Below are positions 44,291 to 52,950 of a DNA stretch of 64,000 bases, one piece after another. The DNA comes from Flagellimonas sp. CMM7 (GTDB lineage Bacteria > Bacteroidota > Bacteroidia > Flavobacteriales > Flavobacteriaceae). The notes beneath the pieces were generated by a model that ran no database searches, was not told where the DNA came from, and saw only the letters and a list, made by a program, of their open reading frames with translations. The stretch covers positions 1,662,001 through 1,726,000 of the forward strand of contig NZ_CP090003.1 of NCBI RefSeq assembly GCF_021390195.1. The letters are read 5' to 3'. How positions within the stretch are numbered: the first letter of the stretch is position 1; every line of letters starts with the position of its first letter. The translations under genes were made by a program, and so were the position numbers.

Positions 44291-47200
44291 TTAATCTTCA
44301 ATAAACAAATAGTTTAATTTCAAACTATTGAACGAAGCATTAAAATCTTCTATTTCTTTATCCACCAGACTGTCAAAAGCTGATAATTGTGATTTTATCT
44401 TAGTAGAAAGCTCATTCTTAACAGCAATGTCCTGTTCTGTTGGTGGAAAATCATCAATAGAAACCAGACTGTTTAAATGCCCTAATTTATTGGTCAATCG
44501 AATTGGGAAATTTAACGGATCCTGATTACTCCTGTTTTGTGTTTGATACAACGCTTTTTCTATCTCACTAAAATCATCCTTCATTTTCGTTGCTTTCTCC
44601 ACTAAATCTTTGGTTTGCTCATTATCCTTATACTGCTTAGAAAAAACCTCTAATTGCTTATTGATCTTTCGGATTTTTTTGATGGATTGATGTGCTCTAT
44701 CAATAGTTTCATTAATATCTGAAATGAAATCATATTGCTTTTGCATATCAGCAACAGAAACCTCTGCTCTAGGATCTGCCAAAATCTTAAATTCTTGGGA
44801 TTGTGATGTTCCATTTACATTTAAATGAGCTTTGTATGAACCAGGAACTGCTTTGGCACCACTAAAATTGGCCCACCAAAAAATCATACCTTCCAATTTT
44901 TTGGCCCCTTTACCTCGAGTATCCCAAACATGGGTATTTCCTCCTTTTTTAATCTTAAGCTTTTTATCCTTTTCTTTTGCAAAAGTGCTATAGTTGGCCA
45001 AAGTATCACCATTCATAGTGGTATAAGTGATGCTGATACTGTCTTTTTCCGACAAATCTTTTAGATAAAAATGTGTAACCACACCATTCGGATGATTTTG
45101 TCCTTCGGTCTTTGAAGGCTCTTTTGCAGCAGATCCCTTGGTTCGATAACTATCTTTTGGTTTGTACAACATCGCTGTTGCATTTTTTGCAGATGTATTC
45201 AATTGATGAAGCACCGTAAGATCATCTATCATCCAAATACTGCGACCTTGAGTGGCAACTACTAGGTTATTATCCTTTATAGTCATATCGGTTATGGGAA
45301 CTATTGGTAAATTCAATTGGAATTTCTCCCATTTTTGTCCATCATTAAAGGAAACATACATTCCAGTCTCTGTTCCAGCATACAATAGGCCCTTTCTTTT
45401 TGGGTCTTCCCTGAGCACTCTTGTAAAGTGCTCATTGTTTATACCGTTCGTTATTTTACTCCAGGTCTTTCCATAATCCGTTGTTTTGTAGAGGTATGGT
45501 TGAAAGTCCCCCAGCTTATAACGTGTAGCTGCAACATAACACGTGCCTTCATCAAAAGCTGATGGCTCAATACTATTGATCATACTCCACTCAGGCATAT
45601 TGGGTGGTGTAATATTCTCCCAATTTTGGCCACCATCTTTTGTAAGATGAATTAATCCATCATCACTTCCAACCCAAAGCAACCCTTCTTTTAAAGGACT
45701 TTCGTTGGCTGCAAAAATGGTGCAATAATATTCAACACTTGTATTATCTTGTGTAATGGGGCCACCACTAGAAACCAATTTTGTAGGATCATTTCTTGTA
45801 AGGTCATCACTTAACAATTCCCAACTCTGTCCTTCATTAGTGCTCATATGCACATGGTTAGAGAATGTATAGAGTTTCTTGGGATCATGTTTACTGAAAA
45901 TAATTGGGAAATTCCATTGAAAGCGGTATTTCATACCTTCAGCACCATGACCCATTGGGTTGTCTGGCCAAACATTGATTCCTCTTACGGTATTGTTTTT
46001 ATGATTGACACGAGTTAGAAATCCATCATAACTACCACCGTAAACAATATCATTGTTTAATGGGTCAACTGCAATATGGGCAGATTCACCACCAGCAGTT
46101 GGTTCCCAATCGTCCTCCCCAATAGAACCATCATCACTACGGTGATTAATTCTTATTGTTGAATTATCTTGTTGTGCCACATAAATACGATACGGAAACG
46201 CATTATCCGTAGTCACTCTATAGAACTGTGCTGTTGGTTGGTTATAATAGGTACTCCACGTTTCACCACCATCATAACTTACCTGTGCTCCACCATCATC
46301 ACCAATAATCATTCGTTTGGAGTTCTCCGGCGAAATCCATAGGTCATGGTGGTCACCATGTGGTGCATTAAACGTATTGAAGGTCTTACCACCATCGGTA
46401 GATTTATGATACCTTACATTCATCACATAAACCACATCTTCATCCTCTGTATCTGCATAAACACGAGTATAATACCATGCCCGTTGTCTTAATTTACGCT
46501 CGCTATTGACCTGTGTCCATTTTTTTCCGCCATCTTCAGAACGGTACAAACCACCTTTTTCCTTATTCTCCACTATGGCCCAAACCCTATCACTATTTTT
46601 AGGGGAAACCGTAACTCCAATAATTCCCAGAGTGTCCTTTGGGAATCCTTCATTTTTTGAAATCTCTGTCCAAGTTTCTCCGCTATCTGTACTTTTCCAA
46701 AGTGCAGAACCATCTCCACCACTACTTAAACTATATGGCGTTCTCTTGGCTCGCCAGGTAGAAGCATATAAAATCCTTGGGTTATTTGGGTCGAAAGTCA
46801 AATCTACAGCACCAGATTGATCATTTACGAACAAAACTTGCTTCCAAGTTTTTCCACCATCAATACTTTTATATACGCCACGCTCTTTGGTTGGTTTATA
46901 AATATTACCGAGAACAGCTGCATATACGGTATTGTAATCGGTTGGATGAATTCGGATTCTGGGTACATGTCTACTTTTTTCCAATCCAGCTTTTTTCCAA
47001 GTTTTTCCTGTATCCTCTGTTTTCCAGATACCATAACCACTTGACACATTGCCACGGAGTGTTTTTTCTCCGCCACCAACATATATAACATTAGGGTCGC
47101 TTTTGGCAACTTCTACAGAACCAATACTTCCTCCAAAATAGCCATCCGATATATTTTCCCAGCTGCGACCGCCATTCAATGTTTTCCATACACCCCCGCC

Positions 47201-47428
47201 GGTTGCACCAAAGTAAAATAGATTTGGTTCGCCTGGAACTCCTGTTACTGCCGCAGAACGACCACCACGAAAAGGGCCTACCAAACGATACTCCAAACTG
47301 GAATAAAGTTCTTCCGGATATTCTGGAGCAGTTTGCGCGGATTTGTTGCGCCGTTGCGCCTCTATTGAAAGGGTAAAAAAGCAAAATGCCAGCAAGAACA
47401 GGCCGGCTTTGGAAAGCTGTTTTTTCAT
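44291..47428 (-). CDS. Secreted VPS10/BNR-repeat propeller protein (sortilin-like)
   Basis: The 1045-residue protein is a paralogue of the gene at 39288, with the same opening ([22 protein letters not shown]) after a signal peptide. It has at least ten Asp-box repeats (GVWKTLNGGRSWENIS, GIWKTEDTGKTWKKAG, GVYKSIDGGKTWKQV and others). A coiled C-terminal domain spans roughly 880-1040 (SIKKIRKINKQLEVF). No protease or hydrolase motif is visible. Propellers of this size often bind proteins or carbohydrates at the cell surface; that is inference. It has its own terminator and is divergent from the P1 peptidase at 47518. Confidence 0.88.
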   Translation of the reverse strand: MKKQLSKAGLFLLAFCFFTLSIEAQRRNKSAQTAPEYPEELYSSLEYRLVGPFRGGRSAAVTGVPGEPNLFYFGATGGGVWKTLNGGRSWENISDGYFGGSIGSVEVAKSDPNVIYVGGGEKTLRGNVSSGYGIWKTEDTGKTWKKAGLEKSRHVPRIRIHPTDYNTVYAAVLGNIYKPTKERGVYKSIDGGKTWKQVLFVNDQSGAVDLTFDPNNPRILYASTWRAKRTPYSLSSGGDGSALWKSTDSGETWTEISKNEGFPKDTLGIIGVTVSPKNSDRVWAIVENKEKGGLYRSEDGGKKWTQVNSERKLRQRAWYYTRVYADTEDEDVVYVMNVRYHKSTDGGKTFNTFNAPHGDHHDLWISPENSKRMIIGDDGGAQVSYDGGETWSTYYNQPTAQFYRVTTDNAFPYRIYVAQQDNSTIRINHRSDDGSIGEDDWEPTAGGESAHIAVDPLNNDIVYGGSYDGFLTRVNHKNNTVRGINVWPDNPMGHGAEGMKYRFQWNFPIIFSKHDPKKLYTFSNHVHMSTNEGQSWELLSDDLTRNDPTKLVSSGGPITQDNTSVEYYCTIFAANESPLKEGLLWVGSDDGLIHLTKDGGQNWENITPPNMPEWSMINSIEPSAFDEGTCYVAATRYKLGDFQPYLYKTTDYGKTWSKITNGINNEHFTRVLREDPKRKGLLYAGTETGMYVSFNDGQKWEKFQLNLPIVPITDMTIKDNNLVVATQGRSIWMIDDLTVLHQLNTSAKNATAMLYKPKDSYRTKGSAAKEPSKTEGQNHPNGVVTHFYLKDLSEKDSISITYTTMNGDTLANYSTFAKEKDKKLKIKKGGNTHVWDTRGKGAKKLEGMIFWWANFSGAKAVPGSYKAHLNVNGTSQSQEFKILADPRAEVSVADMQKQYDFISDINETIDRAHQSIKKIRKINKQLEVFSKQYKDNEQTKDLVEKATKMKDDFSEIEKALYQTQNRSNQDPLNFPIRLTNKLGHLNSLVSIDDFPPTEQDIAVKNELSTKIKSQLSAFDSLVDKEIEDFNASFNSLKLNYLFIED

Positions 47429-47517
47429 TTTTTATGTGTTAAATTAGTCGGTATTAAAAGTAACGAAAAAGAGGGAATGATTTCTGCCTATATTTCAAAA
47501 ATGGTATTTTGGTAGTC

Positions 47518-48642
47518 ATGAAAAAAAAATCGTTTACAACTCTTCTTTTTTTAGTCATTCTTTTTTCAATTTCTGCACAACAGAAACGTCTTCGTGATCA
47601 CGGAATACAGATTGGGGTGCTCAAACCCGGAGCCCTAAATGCAATTACCGATGTCCCCGGAGTGCAAGTGGGTCATACAACATTAAATAAAGGTGATAGC
47701 ATAAGAACTGGGGTAACCGCCATCTTACCTCATTCTGGTAATATTTTTCAGCAAAAAGTACCTGCTGCCATCCACCTTGGCAATGGTTTTGGCAAACTGG
47801 CAGGGTATTCCCAAGTAAAAGAACTGGGGAATCTGGAAACCCCGATAATTTTGACTAACACCCTTGACGTAGCAACAGCTGTAAATGCCTTAGTGGGTCA
47901 TACTTTATTACTTCAGGGAAACGAGACAGTACGTTCCGTAAATGCTGTAGTTGGTGAAACCAATGATGGTTTTCTCAATGATATCCGTGGGCGCCATGTT
48001 ACTGAAAAAGATGTGTTGCAAGCCATTAAAAATGCAAAGGCCAGCCAAGTTGAAGAGGGTAATATTGGAGCTGGAACGGGTACTATTTGTTTTGGTTTTA
48101 AAGGAGGAATTGGAACCTCATCCAGAATATTACCAAAAAAATCAGGAGGATATACGGTAGGTGTTTTGGCGCAAACCAACTTTGGAGGAATGTTGAAAAT
48201 TGCCGGGGTCGATATCGGCAAACAAATGGGGCATTACTCTGATAATTTTAAATATGCTACCGATGGTTCTTGTATGATGATAGTGTTCACAGATGCTCCT
48301 TTAGATTCAAGAAATTTAGAGCGTTTGGCTAAACGAGCCATGTTAGGTCTTGCAAGGACGGGTGGAATTGCCAGCAACGGAAGTGGTGATTATGTAATTG
48401 CCGTCTCCACTGCCAAAGAGTGCAGAATTCCTTATGAAAGTGATCACCTCATACAAACTGTGCCAACCTTAAGAAACTCAGCAATGACCCCATTATTCTT
48501 GGCCACTATTGAAGCTACGGAAGAGGCCATTCTAAATTCTCTATTTGCAGCAGAAACCACGATTGGCAGAAATGGGCACAAAATAGAAGCACTTCCCAAA
48601 AAACAGGTGTTGGAAATGCTCAAAGCTGCTGGAAAAATTTGA
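47518..48642 (+). CDS. P1 family peptidase (DmpA/BapA-like aminopeptidase), exported
   Basis: The 374-residue protein has a signal peptide (MKKKSFTTLLFLVILFSISAQ). Its start is taken as the ATG at 47518; a TTG three codons upstream would place three residues before it. The N-terminal nucleophile fold is recognised by GVLKPGALNAITDVPGVQVGH and the autoprocessing and catalytic segment ASNGSGDYVIAVST, where cleavage before Ser would free the nucleophile. Known relatives hydrolyse D-amino-acid amides or beta-peptides. Location is probably periplasmic. Confidence 0.9.
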   Translation: MKKKSFTTLLFLVILFSISAQQKRLRDHGIQIGVLKPGALNAITDVPGVQVGHTTLNKGDSIRTGVTAILPHSGNIFQQKVPAAIHLGNGFGKLAGYSQVKELGNLETPIILTNTLDVATAVNALVGHTLLLQGNETVRSVNAVVGETNDGFLNDIRGRHVTEKDVLQAIKNAKASQVEEGNIGAGTGTICFGFKGGIGTSSRILPKKSGGYTVGVLAQTNFGGMLKIAGVDIGKQMGHYSDNFKYATDGSCMMIVFTDAPLDSRNLERLAKRAMLGLARTGGIASNGSGDYVIAVSTAKECRIPYESDHLIQTVPTLRNSAMTPLFLATIEATEEAILNSLFAAETTIGRNGHKIEALPKKQVLEMLKAAGKI

Positions 48643-48709
48643 TGAACAATCTTCTACCGCCTTCACTTCCCATTCTTTTCATAGCTTTAATGAATCAAAC
48701 TACACTATT

Positions 48710-49150
48710 ATGAGACCACTGTTATACCTCTTTTTTCTTGCCTCATTTCTCTCATTCTCGCAATCATCAACCACGGTTGATGATAAAGCTTCCATTCTTG
48801 AAGTATTGGCAATCCAAGAAAAAGCTTGGAATAACCTTGATGTTGAACTTTTTATGGAGACCTATTGGAAATCTGATGAGCTCATTTTTTACGGGAGTTC
48901 TGGGGTAACAAAAGGATGGCAAAATACTTTGGAGCGATATAAAAAAAGCTATCCGACCAAAGAACATTTTGGCAAACTCCATTTAACCAGCAATGAAATC
49001 ACCAAAATTGATAACGGAATATATTCCGTCTTTGGAGAATACCACCTTACCCGAACCGTGGGTAATACCAAGGGCATTTTTATGCTTGTACTTAAAAATA
49101 TTGATGGGGCTTGGAAAATTATTGCAGATACCTCTTGTAAAACAGAATAA
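48710..49150 (+). CDS. Exported NTF2-like (DUF4440/SnoaL) protein
   Basis: The 146-residue protein has a signal (MRPLLYLFFLASFLSFSQS) and an NTF2-fold body with the early Trp pattern AIQEKAWNNLDVELFMETYWKSDELIFYGSSG and the closing IDGAWKIIADTSCKTE. This fold forms a small pocket used for binding or simple catalysis. A related lipoprotein lies at 55658. It follows the P1 peptidase by 67 bases and may share its transcript. The ligand is unknown. Confidence 0.82.
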   Translation: MRPLLYLFFLASFLSFSQSSTTVDDKASILEVLAIQEKAWNNLDVELFMETYWKSDELIFYGSSGVTKGWQNTLERYKKSYPTKEHFGKLHLTSNEITKIDNGIYSVFGEYHLTRTVGNTKGIFMLVLKNIDGAWKIIADTSCKTE

Positions 49151-49250
49151 CGATACCCTTTGTAACATTCCACATAATTTTAATACCAATAAAGCGGTAA
49201 AGGAATCTTCCTTTTTATTAGTTTTAGAACATTAACAAAAACACATTACC

Positions 49251-50384
49251 ATGGATATTTTTAGCAAAATCAAAGAAAAACTCACCCATGAGTTTATTGA
49301 TATTATTGAATGGCTCGACTATACCGATGATACTATCGCCCATAGGTTTGAGCGTTACCAAAATGAGATTAAAAACGGCGCCAAACTAATCGTTAGAGAG
49401 GGGCAAACAGCAGTTTTTGTAAATGAAGGACAATTAGCTGATGTTTTTACACCTGGAACTTATGATTTAACTACGCAAAATTTACCTATTCTTAGCACCT
49501 TAAAGGGTTGGAAATATGGTTTCAATTCTCCTTTTAAAGCTGAAGTTTATTTTGTGAACACTCATCTCTTCACTGATGAGAAATGGGGAACAAAAAGCCC
49601 TATTACTTTAAGTGATGACCGTTTTGGATTGGTGGAAATTCGAGCTTTTGGAACTTATGCCTTTAAAATTTCTGATGCTGGAAAGTTTATTACAGACATT
49701 GTTGGTACCGACAACAACTTTACCAATTTTGAAATCAATGAACACTTGAAAAGCTTAATCGCAACTCGCTTTACAGATACTGTTGGTGAAGCCAATCTGC
49801 CCATTGAACTTTATGCAGCAAATACTTCGGAACTCTCGGAAACTTGTCAAGAGGTGATGAAATCTGAGTTTCTATCGGTAGGGATTTCCTTGGAGAAATT
49901 CTACATTGAAAACGTCTCCATGCCTGAAGACCTTAAAAAAGAAATCTTCGAGTACAGCCGTATTGACAAATTGGATTTGGACAAGTTGACCAAGTTCAAA
50001 ACTGCCAAAGCCATTGAAGCCGCCGCTAAAAATGAAGGTGGAACGGCTGGAGCAGGAATGGGAATGGGAATGGGCTTTGTACTTGCACAACAAATGGGCG
50101 GTATGATGAGTCCTCAAATGGGGGGCAGCCAACAAATGCAACAAGCTGGAGTGGTAGTTCCTCCTCCAATGCCGGTAGCCGTTCAGTATTTCTATGCTTC
50201 AAATGGAACTCAACAAGGCCCAGTCTCTTTTGAACAATTGCAGGCTCTTTATGCAGGGCGTACCGTTAATAGAGACAGTTTGGTTTGGAAACAAGGTATG
50301 GCGGCATGGACTGCATTAAAAGATGTTGAAGAATTAAAGTCATTTTTAGGAGGTAATACTCCACCACCTTTGCCGTCCAATTAA
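49251..50384 (+). CDS. SPFH-domain protein with C-terminal GYF_2 domain (YdjI-like)
   Basis: The 377-residue protein begins with an SPFH-type region (IEWLDYTDDTIAHRFERYQNEIKNGAKLIV and QTAVFVNEGQLADVFTPGTYDL) of the YdjI/virion-core branch. A Gly/Met/Gln-rich linker around residues 263-300 follows. A GYF_2 domain (YFYASNGTQQGPVSFEQLQALY and WKQGMAAW) sits before the Pro-rich tail TPPPLP. It lacks a signal peptide, so it is cytoplasmic or membrane-associated. GYF domains bind proline-rich partners. The next gene encodes a zinc-ribbon membrane protein 43 bases downstream, a likely functional partner. Confidence 0.86.
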   Translation: MDIFSKIKEKLTHEFIDIIEWLDYTDDTIAHRFERYQNEIKNGAKLIVREGQTAVFVNEGQLADVFTPGTYDLTTQNLPILSTLKGWKYGFNSPFKAEVYFVNTHLFTDEKWGTKSPITLSDDRFGLVEIRAFGTYAFKISDAGKFITDIVGTDNNFTNFEINEHLKSLIATRFTDTVGEANLPIELYAANTSELSETCQEVMKSEFLSVGISLEKFYIENVSMPEDLKKEIFEYSRIDKLDLDKLTKFKTAKAIEAAAKNEGGTAGAGMGMGMGFVLAQQMGGMMSPQMGGSQQMQQAGVVVPPPMPVAVQYFYASNGTQQGPVSFEQLQALYAGRTVNRDSLVWKQGMAAWTALKDVEELKSFLGGNTPPPLPSN

Positions 50385-50427
50385 TATTTTCTCATTGTCA
50401 TTTTTGAAATGACTTTTCACCGGATAC

Positions 50428-51525
50428 ATGTCTGTAGAACCTAATATCCAAAAAACGGAGCTCAAAAAACCCTGTGTCAATTGTGGTGCGGAGCTCAAAT
50501 ACAAACCTGGAACCACCAATATTAGTTGCGAGTATTGCGGGCACGAGGAAGCTATCAAAATAGATGAGAATGGATTTACAGAGCTGGAGCTGTATCCTTA
50601 TCTCAAAGAGATGGGTGCCCAAAAGCATAGTGAAGAAATCTCCATGCTTCATTGTAAAAACTGCGGCGCCAATCAACATGTGGAGGAGAATTACAAATCC
50701 CTTCATTGTGTGTATTGTAGCATGCCTTTGGTGATAGAAGATGCGTACAAAGAAGATTGGATTTTGCCTGGTGCAGTTTTGCCTTTTCAAATTGAAAAAC
50801 AGAAATCATTTCTCATCTTTCAGAAATGGGTAAGCAAGTTATGGTGGGCTCCCAATAAGCTTAAAAAAGCTTCTTTGGACCCTCAATTTACTAAAGGACT
50901 GTACCTGCCTTATTGGACATTTGATGCACAACTTTCAGCTTCTTATACTGGACAGCGCGGAGAATACTATTATGAAACTCAGCGTTACAGAGATAGCAAT
51001 GGCAAAACCCAAACACGGCAAGTTCGAAAAACACGCTGGTATCCGGCTTCAGGGAGCGTTTCTGGTTTTGTGGATGACACTTTAATAAAAGCATCCAAAC
51101 AAAAGGCCGGTAGAATTCCGACTAAAATTGCACATTGGAATTTAAAAAAGTTACAGCCTTTCAATAGTGGTTTCCTTTCGGGATTTGTAACCGAAAAATA
51201 TACCATCCCATTACAGCAAGGACATTTGTCTGCCAAAGGTGAAGCAAAACAAATCGCGGAGCGTTGGTGTAGGCAAGATATTGGTGGAGATACCCAAAGG
51301 GTGAGCAGTATGGATATGAATTTATCAGACGAAACCTTTAAACATATTTTATTGCCGATTTATGTCAGTGCATATCGGTACAAAGGCAAAGAATACAATT
51401 TTTACATCAATGGTGAGAACGGTCAAATCTCAGGAACAAGACCTTATAGTTTTTGGAAAATTTTCTTGGCCATTGTTTTTGCTATTTTGTTGATTTCCAT
51501 TTTTGTATATTTTGGAAAAGGTTAA
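50428..51525 (+). CDS. Double zinc-ribbon membrane protein, unknown function
   Basis: The 365-residue protein has two N-terminal zinc ribbons: Cys16-x2-Cys19 with Cys34-x2-Cys37, and CKNCGA followed by CVYC around residues 76-98. An uncharacterised core with GLYLPYWTFDAQLSASYTG follows, and a C-terminal membrane helix (FLAIVFAILLISIFVYF). TFIIB/primosomal-type ribbons are often annotated as helicase relatives, but no helicase motifs are present. Together with the upstream SPFH-GYF gene it appears to form a two-gene unit at the membrane. Role unknown. Confidence 0.78.
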   Translation: MSVEPNIQKTELKKPCVNCGAELKYKPGTTNISCEYCGHEEAIKIDENGFTELELYPYLKEMGAQKHSEEISMLHCKNCGANQHVEENYKSLHCVYCSMPLVIEDAYKEDWILPGAVLPFQIEKQKSFLIFQKWVSKLWWAPNKLKKASLDPQFTKGLYLPYWTFDAQLSASYTGQRGEYYYETQRYRDSNGKTQTRQVRKTRWYPASGSVSGFVDDTLIKASKQKAGRIPTKIAHWNLKKLQPFNSGFLSGFVTEKYTIPLQQGHLSAKGEAKQIAERWCRQDIGGDTQRVSSMDMNLSDETFKHILLPIYVSAYRYKGKEYNFYINGENGQISGTRPYSFWKIFLAIVFAILLISIFVYFGKG

Positions 51526-51546
51526 TCAATATCAAAAATATCGGTC

Positions 51547-52050
51547 ATGAAAAAAATGCTCCTGTTCTCCATAATAGTCGCTCTTAACTCTTGCATAAAA
51601 CAACAAACTCCAAATGATTGGCAAGTTGTTCTAAAAACTGATAGAGATGGGAGTGTTCTAAAAGGGTCTAAAAAAGATTTGATGAACGCCATTAGAAATG
51701 GGCAGGATTTAAAAATTGGATGGGGCAGTAAAAGAGAGGATTTATCAATTGAGCATCTCTCTGTTCCTATTTGGTTGGCCATTCTCAGTGAAAAAGAAGT
51801 AATGGCTCATTTAGACCCACAAGTGTTGTCAAGTATTGATTGGGATAGTCTAAATGTGAATTACAAGGACTCTGATAAGTTACAACAGGAGTGGCGGGTT
51901 GTGCTTAGCACAAAAAGTAATTTTGATGCTGTCTGGTATGATAAAAAGGCAGATACACTAATTAGAAGGTGGCCCCAAAAACATATTATGACATGGTTTG
52001 CAAAAGGTGCTACGGACAAAAAAACAGTTCCTTTGTTTAACAAATCTTAA
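51547..52050 (+). CDS. Lipoprotein of unknown function with internal repeat
   Basis: The 167-residue protein has a signal and lipobox (IIVALNSC). The body seems to contain two related halves: DWQVVLKTDRDGSVLKG near residue 24 and EWRVVLSTKSNFDAVWYD near residue 117. I recognise no family. It starts 21 bases after the zinc-ribbon gene and precedes a membrane LytTR gene by 40 bases, so it is probably part of the same operon. Confidence 0.68.
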   Translation: MKKMLLFSIIVALNSCIKQQTPNDWQVVLKTDRDGSVLKGSKKDLMNAIRNGQDLKIGWGSKREDLSIEHLSVPIWLAILSEKEVMAHLDPQVLSSIDWDSLNVNYKDSDKLQQEWRVVLSTKSNFDAVWYDKKADTLIRRWPQKHIMTWFAKGATDKKTVPLFNKS

Positions 52051-52090
52051 AGTCTTAGTGCACTTCTATAAGAATTACTACTTTTAAAAC

Positions 52091-52852
52091 GTGTCAAAAC
52101 GTCTATCACTAATATCTATTTTCGTTCTACTCAACATGGGTATAGGCCGAATGTTTCAAGAAAGTCTTGGTATGACCTGCTTTTCAGAACTATCAATTCT
52201 TGCTATAACCAGTTTCTTTTTTTGGAATGTTTCTGCCAAACAAATTAAAAAATGGGGCAATAAGTGGTCGATATCCTCATCAGGGAACAATATATTGGTT
52301 CAAGGTGGATTAGGTTTATCAGCTTCCGCTTTAAATATCGTTATTGGTCAGGTCTTGGTCGTTTTTTTAATGACCTCGGTGTACCAATGTACTTCACCAA
52401 GTTTTAATTTGTTAAACGCAAGCCTCACCAATAATATCGCGGTTAATCTACTTTGTTATTTTTTACTGTTGTTTTTCTTGGTTGACACCAATAAAAAAGA
52501 TGCGCTGATTGAACAAAACGAGAATAGTGAGCACAATAGCCGTGTTTCGGTTTCCAAAAAAGGTTCTCAGTTTTTAATTAATCCCCAAGAAATTATTTAT
52601 GTTGAAACCAGCAATAATTGCATCGTTCTTCATACGGAAAAAGGAAAATTTGTAAAATACCAAAGTCTCAAGTCTTTCTCTAAAATGCTCTGCCCAAAAA
52701 CTTTTAAACGTGTTCATCGTTCGTACTTGGTAAATTCAGATTTGATAGAACACATCCAAAAGAATCATAATGGAGATGGAATGCTACATTTAAAAAATGG
52801 AGATGGTGTCAAGTTCAGCAGAACATACCATAGGTCCATCGCCAATATTTAG
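52091..52852 (+). CDS. Membrane-anchored LytTR-domain transcriptional regulator
   Basis: The 253-residue protein starts at a GTG and has about four hydrophobic segments in the first 140 residues. A C-terminal LytTR domain follows (QEIIYVETSNNCIVLHTEKGKFVKYQSLKSF and FKRVHRSYLVNSDLIEH). There is no receiver domain, as in the protein at 28080. It probably senses a membrane or extracellular signal and controls neighbouring genes, perhaps the DUF5916 operon that follows 98 bases later. Confidence 0.85.
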   Translation: MSKRLSLISIFVLLNMGIGRMFQESLGMTCFSELSILAITSFFFWNVSAKQIKKWGNKWSISSSGNNILVQGGLGLSASALNIVIGQVLVVFLMTSVYQCTSPSFNLLNASLTNNIAVNLLCYFLLLFFLVDTNKKDALIEQNENSEHNSRVSVSKKGSQFLINPQEIIYVETSNNCIVLHTEKGKFVKYQSLKSFSKMLCPKTFKRVHRSYLVNSDLIEHIQKNHNGDGMLHLKNGDGVKFSRTYHRSIANI

Positions 52853-52950
52853 GATACTCCGCGACTCACCATTTTTTTGCCGCAGCTCACACAGCTAATT
52901 TATCTACCCCTACCTCAACACCCTAGTTTTGTTAGAAACTGGTTGAATCT

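Noticed and set aside
39288..47428. Possible large tandem duplication of DNA
   Set aside because: The two VPS10/BNR genes are related only at the protein level, with different C-termini and an unrelated gene in between.
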